NCBI GenBank assembly: GCA_964478165.1
Contig: CAYZGU010000015.1
Coordinates: 1 to 13,826 of the forward strand
Direction of reading: 5' to 3'
DNA length: 13,826 nt
From: CAYZGU01 sp964478165
GTDB taxonomy: Bacteria; Poribacteria; WGA-4E; JAJDTR01
The position numbers and the translations under genes are program-made. Shown here in pieces: positions 1-6,864 of the stretch (the stretch's first letter is position 1; each line of letters starts with the position of its first letter). Below the pieces are notes generated by a model. The model searched no databases. It was not told the origin of the DNA and saw nothing but the letters and a program-made list of their open reading frames with translations.

Positions 1-1
1 T

Positions 2-115
2 GGTAACGAGGGGTCTGATCAGTATATACAGGCTTTAACCGATCATCCACTCATGGAATCTGTCAGTGTTCCAATTGGTAAAAAGATTGAAGTAAGTACC
101 CGGCGGTTAGTGTAA
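2..115 (+). CDS. 3' end of a gene, possibly O-methyltransferase (partial)
   Basis: An open frame enters from the left edge and ends at TAA 113-115, giving 37 residues. The fragment has an ALTDHP...ESVSVPIGKKIEVSTRR pattern. This resembles the C-terminal strands of class I SAM-dependent O-methyltransferases (caffeoyl-CoA/YrrM type), which often end with a 'L..dPr.es..lPigdGl..s.k' pattern. Only the last ~15% of such a protein would be present, so the family call rests on one short motif and no catalytic residue is visible. The stop codon lies inside the 3' end of the convergent glycohydrolase gene, a 9-base tail-to-tail overlap. It could instead be the end of an unrelated protein. Confidence 0.45.
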   Translation, partial: GNEGSDQYIQALTDHPLMESVSVPIGKKIEVSTRRLV

Positions 116-2248
116 ACTGATTTTCGATTCTTGGGATTTTCGCGGTCGAACCCTAACTGCACCGAAATCGACACGGCCTGGAGTGCAAACCAATGCAACA
201 GCACCGGACAACAGTGGACGATCCGTATCGGTGTGCTCAAAAACAAGAGTCCCATTGATTCTGGCCGTCAAAGTGGCATCTGCAATGCTCAAGGACAGCG
301 GGTAATCAGTGTCCCAATCGAAAACCTTCTCTCTTTCAGCAAAAACAATGCGCCCGTCAAGTTCCTTAATTAAGCGTATGACTCCATTATCACTGAGCAG
401 AAGGGCGTAGTATCGCTTGAGCCCCTGAACACACACGGCTATTCCAGTCTCGTTGACAAGGTGCGGATTGACAACAGCAGAAAACGTATAGTTTGTCCAC
501 TCCCGTGTTCCCTGAATTAACAAACCTGTGTCGTGGTTCTGAACGAGTCGATAAGTTAGCTTACCTTCCTTGGGCTTCTCGACCTTGTCGACAGCGTCAA
601 CCCATGCCCGCTGCCACATCGTACCGCCAGAGGCTGGCACTCCGAGCGAGAGCTCGGGAGCCCCATTCCAGGTTAGGTAGTCAAGATAAATCGCTCCAGA
701 GGCAGCTGTGTCCGAACTAACTTCGATACCCACTGCGGCAATCGGCGCGCCATCCGTAGCATCTAGGCACCAGTTGAATTCCACATCACTGCCTGGTCCA
801 ATTTCGTGTGTCTCGCCCCGGCGTAGAACAAGAGCGTTATCTGCGCCATAGATCTGAATATAAAGGGCACATGTGACCGAACTATCATTATTACGATCGC
901 CAGACACACGTGCTTGAATGGTTTGACCAGCGTAGAGCGTCGGAGAAGCCAACAATTGGTACCCAGGCATATCTATTGCTTCCGGCGGAATGAAAGTCGG
1001 GGTTGCTACGCGCGTCACACGATCTACCGCTAATTGACTATACCGAATAGCTAGACTGCGAGACCCTTCGACACTGTAGCCATCAATATTTTCGATGGTC
1101 GCGGTCCCATAGCTTTCGGTACTCTCTTCGAGCCTGAATCCCTGCACGGCACCCGGCAATTCAAAGTGGTAGCGCGCTCCACTTTTAGGGGGAGCAAGCG
1201 GTTGATTTGCCAGTGCACGCGCAAACTTGCTAATCTCGTAAGTCTCACGCACGGCATCTGTAATGGCACGCCCACCATCAGCGGTGGAAATATAAAGACG
1301 ATCCGCCACAGGACTCCGCCAATCAGGACCAGCGTCAATCCCTGCCAAACCGTTTTTGATTCCCATAATACAGCCGACGTTTCCAGAATTGCAGTCAGTA
1401 TCCCAACCCGCCGTGTTCACAATTTTCAGAGCCTGTTGAAAATTGTCATCAGCATACAGTAACGCAAGAACGATTAAGGCATGGTTTGGCACTATATGCA
1501 CATTACCTCCGTACCTGTCGTAGCCATAATTAGTAACAATCTGTCGCCGTGTCGTTCGCCAATCGTCGTCGCGATGATGCCAATCACGAATCTTACCTAT
1601 CATGCGATAAATAATGGAATCCTTTGGAATAAATCGGACCGCTGTATCCAAAAGCTTATTCATGTCCGGTTCTACGAACGCCTGGGCTTCGATTGCTGCG
1701 ACAACTTGTGCACCATAAATAGCTTCTCCATCATGACTGACGCTCGCGGCTTTGCGCGCCAGCTCCACAGCCAACTCGGGGTTACCGGGACACGACATTC
1801 CCCACGCGTCAATAAAAATCTGGGCACCAATCTGTTCCGCAACCACCCGGCTGTTCAGCCCAATACATCCACTTCTAGGTGCGGGTATGCCGTTCTTAAG
1901 ACGCAAAAATGCGGTATGTTCAGTTGAGTTTCCCATACCACCCCACCAGAGGATGGTTCGTCCCTCGATGATGTAATTAAGCCAAGTCTGCCCAATCTGT
2001 TGCGCCGTCAACTCCGGATTGTTATCGTAATCGGCCAACGCACGGAAGAAAGTAAACGTCCCAGAAATGTCGTCGTCTGTGACAATCAACGGTTTCTTGA
2101 GCCGCTCGTGGACATAGTAGTTCACCTCGCCGAGATCGGCCATAATTCGGTGGTAAGTCCAGTTCTCAAAGGGGCGTCCTAGGTAAACGCCAATGATTTT
2201 ACCGAGAACACCGGCGTACAGGCGCTCCTCATAGTCATTAGATATCAT
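107..2248 (-). CDS. ADP-ribosylglycohydrolase family protein with C-terminal beta-sandwich/lectin-like domains
   Basis: This 713-residue protein has an N-terminal ADP-ribosylglycohydrolase (ARH/DraG-like, PF03747) fold over roughly residues 1-345. Visible motifs are GVLGKIIGVYLGRPFENW (13-30), the acidic metal-binding TDDD (57-60), SHDGEAIYGA (171-180) and GWDTD with the following Gly-rich helix (281-300). In the family these Asp residues bind two Mg ions and the enzyme cleaves ADP-ribose or related N-glycosides. Residues ~357-532 look like an all-beta sandwich, and ~562-704 resemble a LamG/DUF1080-type concanavalin-like domain (GLLIQGTREWTNYTFSAVV and following). That is far longer than the ~300 residues of a plain ARH, so a glycan-related nucleoside or glycoside hydrolase role is possible. 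No signal peptide is seen. I chose ATG 2248 (or TTG 2251) because AAGGAG lies at 2262-2267; the open frame reaches 2287, but that start would put the ribosome site inside the gene. The substrate is not deducible. Confidence 0.85.
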   Translation of the reverse strand: MISNDYEERLYAGVLGKIIGVYLGRPFENWTYHRIMADLGEVNYYVHERLKKPLIVTDDDISGTFTFFRALADYDNNPELTAQQIGQTWLNYIIEGRTILWWGGMGNSTEHTAFLRLKNGIPAPRSGCIGLNSRVVAEQIGAQIFIDAWGMSCPGNPELAVELARKAASVSHDGEAIYGAQVVAAIEAQAFVEPDMNKLLDTAVRFIPKDSIIYRMIGKIRDWHHRDDDWRTTRRQIVTNYGYDRYGGNVHIVPNHALIVLALLYADDNFQQALKIVNTAGWDTDCNSGNVGCIMGIKNGLAGIDAGPDWRSPVADRLYISTADGGRAITDAVRETYEISKFARALANQPLAPPKSGARYHFELPGAVQGFRLEESTESYGTATIENIDGYSVEGSRSLAIRYSQLAVDRVTRVATPTFIPPEAIDMPGYQLLASPTLYAGQTIQARVSGDRNNDSSVTCALYIQIYGADNALVLRRGETHEIGPGSDVEFNWCLDATDGAPIAAVGIEVSSDTAASGAIYLDYLTWNGAPELSLGVPASGGTMWQRAWVDAVDKVEKPKEGKLTYRLVQNHDTGLLIQGTREWTNYTFSAVVNPHLVNETGIAVCVQGLKRYYALLLSDNGVIRLIKELDGRIVFAEREKVFDWDTDYPLSLSIADATLTARINGTLVFEHTDTDRPLLSGAVALVCTPGRVDFGAVRVRPRKSQESKISLH

Positions 2249-2261
2249 CAATAGAAAAATT

Positions 2262-2267
2262 CTCCTT
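2262..2267 (-). promoter_or_regulatory. Shine-Dalgarno that sets the glycohydrolase start
   Basis: AAGGAG on the minus strand lies 10 bases before TTG 2251 and 13 before ATG 2248. It argues against the longer in-frame start at 2287, whose 13 extra residues have no family similarity. Confidence 0.6.
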
Positions 2268-2272
2268 GATAC

Positions 2273-2290
2273 GTCAAAATCTGTCAAAAT
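2273..2290. repeat. Tandem 8-base repeat with 10-base period before the glycohydrolase
   Basis: GTCAAAAT occurs at 2273-2280 and again at 2283-2290. The copies are exactly one helical turn apart and just upstream of the ribosome site at 2262-2267. It could be a small regulator-binding site or chance in an A/T-rich leader. Confidence 0.3.
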
Positions 2291-2340
2291 TCTTGGGTTT
2301 TATGGAAATATTCCGTAGAATTTGCCACGAGTGCTTCGGC

Positions 2341-3007
2341 CTACCGATGTCGGCAACCCATCGCGGTCGTGTTCCGCTGAGGTTTTTTCTTTAGCAAACC
2401 CAATATCCTTGTCCAACAAGACTTGTAAGGAATCATGCAGTCCACCTCGATGCCACATAATGTAGAGATGATTGGCTTCGGATTCACATTATCAATGCGT
2501 TTCTCAGCGCATTGGACGCGAATCCTCCAAAACCCCCTAGGTAAGTGCACTGACCCAATCCGGGTGCAAGCGAGCATCCGGATAACGGTATCAGATACCA
2601 CAGGCATCTAGGTGACGACTCAATCGCTTTTCTCTATTCCTTCGCTGTTGAGGATGTCAGCAAGCGTACTAGCGGGGAAATCAGTTTACAATAGAGAACG
2701 ATCTTGATTGTTCCGGTGATAAGGATATCATGGATGGGGTCCAGTCGCTCTCCCTGGCCGTTTTCTATTGTAGGCCTAACGGGATTGTATCAGGAATTGA
2801 CAACACCACCCGAGAACCATCGGCAAAAGGCTTTCGCGAATGGTCGAGCACGACAGTCCACTTCTTGTACCGGTGGACATCCTCGGCAACACTTGCCCAG
2901 AAAGATTCAGGGGCTTCTAATCTTTCGGAATAGATTTCATCATATCTGGTTACCGCAGTTCTAATCCGTCGCTTCGCATCCGCCTTGGATCTGGAGAGCA
3001 GATGCAA
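2341..3007 (-). pseudogene. Decayed propionyl/acetyl-CoA synthetase (PrpE/AcsA-type), N-terminal third only
   Basis: Three minus-strand frames together spell the N-terminal ~190 residues of an AMP-forming short-chain acyl-CoA synthetase. Frame one (3007 to ~2830) gives YDEIYSERLEAPESFW and KKWTVVLDHSRKPF, the ACAS N-terminal signature. Frame two (~2835 to ~2635) continues with RWFSGGVVNS, a TGA stop at 2792-2790 where Cys is expected, YN, then ENGQGERL and ITGT, and ends at TAG 2636-2634. Frame three (2607 to 2341) gives MLACTRIGSVH, CAEKRIDNVNPKPIIS and CGIEVDCMIPYK, matching the family's MLACARIGAIHS...RIDDAKPK...SCGIE segment. The CGIE variant points to the propionyl-CoA synthetase group. 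At least two frameshifts and two internal stops are present. The remaining ~430 residues (adenylation core, CoA-binding Lys region) are absent because the glycohydrolase gene follows. No active product is possible. The first shift fits loss of one base in the short A run at 2825-2828. Confidence 0.85.
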
Positions 3008-4252
3008 GTTTCGAGGTCATTCGGAACCAGAGATGTATTATACTATTAATCATCATTTGAATACCATCTGTAATCCGTGGGAAAACAAACGTTATGTGAG
3101 GCGGGTTCTTTGGTCCCCTCACCGCTTAACGCCTTAACCGCGTCGATTTACGGTCCATCTCATTACAATTTATGCGGAGCTCTATGAAGAGGCAGCGCCT
3201 ACTCTTACCCGAATCAAGGCTGTCAAACAGTCCGTTCCTTTAGCAATTGAAGATAGTGAATCAAATCCCACAGTCTGAAACCACTACCGCTGACTCACGA
3301 TAGAGAATTAATTTGAAAGAAACATTCCCGTTTCGTATAACAGATTTTGACTGCAAAATCAGCCGACATTTTGGGCTCATTCCGCAGTCAGCCTGATATA
3401 CAGCCTTGGGCCCGCAACTCCACCCGACCCGGATTTGCGTTGAACCACATTGGATTAGTTCGAAACATGTCCGCTCGCCGCAGCGTAATTAACTTCTGAT
3501 TGACTCACATTCGAGCTTCGGTAGCGGCATCTAATCCTATAACGAGTATCAGAATTCGGAACGAAAATGTTATAATAGGAGACCTAGAGCGCAAACAATT
3601 CCGCCCGAAAAACTGAAACCTCGGCCACAAGTAAAAAATGTGATAAATTACACCTGCGAGAGCACCGATTCCAAGGGGAGCATATTCTATTCAATTGCTG
3701 ATTCTTTCCACTGTGTCTTTATCGCTTTCGATACAAGTGGTGGAAACACCTAGGGCTACCGGTCCCGTACATCAGGAATCAAGGACACGTGTAATGCCGG
3801 ATGACCAAAGCGTCGAACCGGATGAACACTAGTTATATGATTGGCACGAAACCTGAACCGATGCTTAATGACAATTCTGTAAGTCATACTCATCTCTCGT
3901 CCCGACGGATGCGAATCCGGCAGGAACTGTAGACTGAAGAAGCAGTAACCGTGAAATTCAAAATTTGCCTGCACAAGGCAACGTTCTCTGCATTTCAGCT
4001 TAAATGGCGACGCCGACGGACAACTTAAAACGTGTCGAAACGCCGAAATACACATCTAGGAGATAAACACTCCTTCAAGTTTTATGCTTCGCAAACAGTC
4101 AACCCTCCGTTACTTCTCGGGAAAGAGCAGTAGCTTTCTCAAGAACTGCTCGTGAGATTAATAACAGCTCCAGTTAGAAATGGAGATTAATAGAATACCG
4201 TCAGTGGACGAAGAATGTGCTGCACTAGACCAAAAAAGGAGAACCATTTCTA
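3008..4252. other. Gene-poor gap between the synthetase relic and PhyH-1
   Basis: About 1.24 kb without a convincing gene. Open frames here are short, lack ribosome sites and read like random translation. A plus-strand run at ~3140-3280 with no start codon looks mildly protein-like (it contains IYAELYEEAAPT) and may be a relic, but I cannot name it. TATAAT stands at 3571-3576 (+) without a good -35 partner. Near the right end are an inverted repeat, GAGCAGT 4125-4131 against ACTGCTC 4145-4151, and the direct repeat described separately. Confidence 0.6.
4154..4192. repeat. Direct repeat flanking a small inverted repeat upstream of PhyH-1
   Basis: GAGATTAATA occurs at 4154-4163 and 4183-4192 (29 bases start to start). 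Between and partly within the copies lies CTCCA (4168-4172) facing TGGAG (4181-4185). It sits 60-100 bases upstream of PhyH-1, so an operator is possible, though chance is not excluded for A/T-rich decamers. Confidence 0.35.
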
Positions 4253-4948
4253 ATGATTAGTTTAGATGAAGCCAGGACACACTTGGATGAAGAAGGCTAT
4301 TGTCTGTTGCCAAGTGTTTTGGATTCGGTGTCAGCGGACCGGATTCGCGAGTTGGCGATGCCCCGGATGGAGCAACCTGAGCCAAATTTCTTCCATCTGG
4401 GGTGCGCACTTAACGAAGTGCCTCAACTCGCCCAGCTCTGTCTACACTCGGAGGTTCTCGAGATAGTAGAACATGAACTTGGCAGCGGTTTTATCTTGGC
4501 GAACAACGTGGACGTCACTTGGAGCGATCCCGGATCGCCGTGTCAACCCTTACATGCAGATGTTCCATTGTCCTGGATGCCTCAACCGTGGCCCTCCGTT
4601 CCCACAGCATTACAGGTGTTCTGGATGCTCACCGATTACACTTCGGAAAACGGTGCAACAGTTGTTGTTCCTTTCAGTCAACACACGCGGAGACCCCCAA
4701 CACAGGCCAGATATCTTCAGGAAAAACCCATTCTCGGAAAGAAAGGATCTGTATTGCTGATGCACCCCGGGTTGTGGCATCGGCGCGGTGAAAATACAAG
4801 TCGAAACCAACAGCGGGGTACGGTGAACATCTTCTACCTCGCAAGGTACGTTCATCGTCCAAAAGATACGTGGCCTTTGGTGGAGCGAAACGTTTACGAA
4901 AATCTGCCAACACGTTTGCAAGAGCTGCTCATCTGTTCTGTAAAATAA
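4253..4948 (+). CDS. PhyH-1: phytanoyl-CoA dioxygenase family (Fe(II)/2-oxoglutarate oxygenase)
   Basis: This 231-residue protein has the double-stranded beta-helix pattern of PhyH (PF05721). The iron ligands are visible: H101-x-D103 in PLHADVP and the distal His in LWHRRGEN (H176). R188, 12 residues further on, fits the 2-oxoglutarate salt bridge. NGATVVVPFSQH (133-144) matches the family's 'nGal.v.PGSH' turn. The N-terminus (EEGYCLLPSVL) is the usual family opening. At 231 residues it is short compared with the usual 260-310, but all catalytic positions are present. The family hydroxylates or otherwise oxidises small organic substrates in the cytoplasm; the substrate here is unknown. AAGGAG at 4236-4241 with an 11-base spacer supports the ATG. 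It is transcribed alone, with about 0.9 kb to the next plus-strand gene. Confidence 0.88.
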   Translation: MISLDEARTHLDEEGYCLLPSVLDSVSADRIRELAMPRMEQPEPNFFHLGCALNEVPQLAQLCLHSEVLEIVEHELGSGFILANNVDVTWSDPGSPCQPLHADVPLSWMPQPWPSVPTALQVFWMLTDYTSENGATVVVPFSQHTRRPPTQARYLQEKPILGKKGSVLLMHPGLWHRRGENTSRNQQRGTVNIFYLARYVHRPKDTWPLVERNVYENLPTRLQELLICSVK

Positions 4949-5796
4949 TGAAGTATTAACTCTTTGCGATGTTACACTAAAGAAGAAGTCTTACATGCTA
5001 GAATCTCAGGACCTAACGATTTTGGCATTTACACCAGTTGCATATCCTTGGCGAGTTCAGAATGGTAAGTGCACCTGCTATTCTCAGACTCTTGCTACTC
5101 TTTGGCTGACCGTATGGAAAGCTTGGTAAGGATGACTATGTTAGCCAGATCTCGATGGTAGATTACCCTACAATCAGCCTCACTAGCAAACGGGTTGGGA
5201 CCACTCGGGGTCTGGAATGAGCTTGTATTTCGGATTTGCGACCAAGTGGAGAATCCAAGTGCGAGAAGACATAGATGAGTTCTACAAAATAACAGAAAGG
5301 GGGCACCGTCGACTTAACGTGAATTTCCAATCGAGCATCGGAACAGGCCAGATAGTCCTTGGAGAAAGTCGCAGAGACTGTGTGAACCGCTGTTTGGTCA
5401 ACCTACTAATCATTGTCGCTTTTTCGGAAAAGCTTCTGATGAACTTGGTAACGTGAACTCGCTACTAATACATACTGCGGCAACAGATTTGACACGACAG
5501 GCCCGCACACGTCAGGACACCTTTTTCTTTATACGAATGGCATCAAAGACAATGCCGAAAAACCAACTACGGACGGGCTTGGAAATTTCTCCGTGAATAT
5601 CAAGAATCTTGGTTCGGAGATATTTGGATGTAGGAGGCAATGGTTGTAGGAAACTTTCTCATCGGGCTGGAACACGGGATAGTTGGGCGTGTTCTGAAAA
5701 TCGTCCTTGATGAAGTCAAACATTTGTGTAGAACTCCACCTCGGGATTTGTTATAGGTTGAGAAAAGCAATTATTGCATCGAGAACAAACTAATCA

Positions 5797-5826
5797 TCAC
5801 GGAGACGGTATGAACCGACGCCGTGA
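5797..5826 (+). promoter_or_regulatory. Hairpin enclosing a leader start codon before PhyH-2
   Basis: TCACGG (5797-5802) pairs with CCGTGA (5821-5826). The stem continues inward with G-C at 5804/5819 and CGG (5806-5808) against CCG (5815-5817), leaving two 1x1 mismatches and a 6-base loop, TATGAA. The loop contains the ATG of a short leader ORF and the left arm contains its GGAG. Folding would hide that start, so a translation switch is conceivable. Confidence 0.45.
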
Positions 5827-5836
5827 CAAACAATAA
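5810..5836 (+). CDS. Eight-codon leader ORF upstream of PhyH-2
   Basis: An ATG at 5810-5812 opens an ORF that ends at TAA 5834-5836 and encodes MNRRRDKQ. GGAG at 5801-5804 provides a plausible ribosome site. It includes three consecutive Arg codons (CGA CGC CGT) and ends directly before the ribosome site of PhyH-2 (5837-5844). Such spacing would allow terminating ribosomes to reach the PhyH-2 start. Whether it is translated cannot be told from sequence; an 8-codon ORF can easily arise by chance. Confidence 0.3.
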   Translation: MNRRRDKQ

Positions 5837-5851
5837 CGGAGAGGTGGCAAG

Positions 5852-6757
5852 TTGAGTCCAAAAGCAATTTCAATGTCCGAATTGTCCTTGGCACTAATGA
5901 AGCTCCAGAATGAGGGATATTGTATCCTAGAAAACGCGGTCCCTCACGCTCTCATCGAGCACACACGCGCCTGTGTCGACCTGGCAATTACCTCACAAGA
6001 CTCCGAAGCACTCGCACGCGTCCGTTCGCCTGGCACGCTAATAGCTGCTGAACATCACCCCGATTTGGCGGCGCTTATCGGGAACCCGATTGCTCTGAAA
6101 GCGCTTGATGGAATGGGTCTTACTGACAGCAAATTTTGGAAAGCGGTGATTATTAGCAAACCACCTGGTGGTCCACGACTGTATTGGCACCAGGATTGTC
6201 TAATGTGGCAAGACGCGCGGTCATACAGTGCGATTCCACCAATGATTTTTCTGATGTACTACTTAGAGGATACAACTCGTGACAACGGGTGCTTACGAGT
6301 GTTACCTGGAACCCATCGAAGACGCCACATTCTTCATGAAATGGGCGAAGCACATACACCTGACATCAACAGCATGGAAAATCCGAATGACCCCCGATTT
6401 CTCAATTATCCAGATGAACAGGATTTGCCGATGTGCGCTGGAGATCTGGTCATAGGTGATGCGCGCATGTTTCATGCCACTCATGCGAATAGATCCTGCG
6501 AACGTCGAACGGTAATTACAATTTGGTATCACCCGAAATTCAATGGCCTTTCACCGGGCACACAGAGCTGGATTCACGAGGAATTCCACCGCAGACATAT
6601 AGACTGGCCAAAGGCTGCGCTAAAAGCAATCGACGCAGTTATCCCGTGTTACACTGGTGATGCGATTCCAATGAAGTACAACCGTTTCCCGGACGAGCGT
6701 CTATCGACGAATGGCCCACCGGGGTTGGACCTGTTTCAGCACAGAAAGAGTATCTAA
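5852..6757 (+). CDS. PhyH-2: phytanoyl-CoA dioxygenase family protein
   Basis: This is a 301-residue Fe(II)/2-oxoglutarate oxygenase of the PhyH family with a complete active site: H113-x-D115 in YWHQDCLMW, distal H208 in ARMFHATHANRS, and R219 as the probable 2-oxoglutarate ligand. NGCLRVLPGTHRRRH (145-159) is the characteristic PhyH loop. Its HQD, CLRVLPGTH and HANRS motifs are those of classical members acting on CoA-free small molecules, so a soluble hydroxylase is likely; the substrate is unknown. The start is TTG at 5852, supported by GGAGAGG at 5838-5844; the next in-frame ATG (5873) is poorly spaced from it. It faces the membrane-protein gene tail to tail with a 107-base gap that has no clear terminator. 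The shared motifs are family-wide; it is not a recent duplicate of PhyH-1. Confidence 0.9.
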   Translation: MSPKAISMSELSLALMKLQNEGYCILENAVPHALIEHTRACVDLAITSQDSEALARVRSPGTLIAAEHHPDLAALIGNPIALKALDGMGLTDSKFWKAVIISKPPGGPRLYWHQDCLMWQDARSYSAIPPMIFLMYYLEDTTRDNGCLRVLPGTHRRRHILHEMGEAHTPDINSMENPNDPRFLNYPDEQDLPMCAGDLVIGDARMFHATHANRSCERRTVITIWYHPKFNGLSPGTQSWIHEEFHRRHIDWPKAALKAIDAVIPCYTGDAIPMKYNRFPDERLSTNGPPGLDLFQHRKSI

Positions 6758-6864
6758 GGAATGTTTCCGATATCCAGAACACGCTTTGAAAGCGACCTCT
6801 CGAATCACAGTACTTTCTATCACGTTGCCTGAACGATCTCTCCGGAAGCACTGGACAAATCTTT

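Larger units (their letters stand above)
4949..5851. other. Gap between PhyH-1 and PhyH-2, possible coding relics
   Basis: About 0.9 kb with no gene I can support. A plus frame at 5217-5456 has no ribosome site. On the minus strand, a frame at 5723-5529 and a second overlapping frame around 5650-5540 look mildly protein-like, as does an unstarted minus frame at ~5380-5160. This could be a frameshifted relic like the one at 2341-3007, but I recognise no family. The last 55 bases hold the PhyH-2 leader hairpin. Confidence 0.5.

Noticed and set aside
1481..1927. 148-residue plus-strand frame opposite the glycohydrolase
   Set aside because: It is antisense to conserved motifs of the real gene and has no recognisable family pattern.
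2341..2607. 88-residue minus-strand open frame as a separate small gene
   Set aside because: Its residues match an internal segment of acyl-CoA synthetases (MLACTRIG, CGIE), so it is part of the decayed gene and its Met is an internal residue.
2790..2792. TGA at an expected Cys position in the synthetase relic as selenocysteine recoding
   Set aside because: The surrounding frames are shifted twice, a TAG follows and most of the gene is missing; simple decay explains it.
3756..4055. 99-residue minus-strand frame in the gap
   Set aside because: It has no ribosome site, no domain pattern, and Cys/His/Arg-rich random-looking composition.
5217..5456. 79-residue plus-strand frame between PhyH-1 and PhyH-2
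   Set aside because: No ribosome site before the ATG and no family resemblance.
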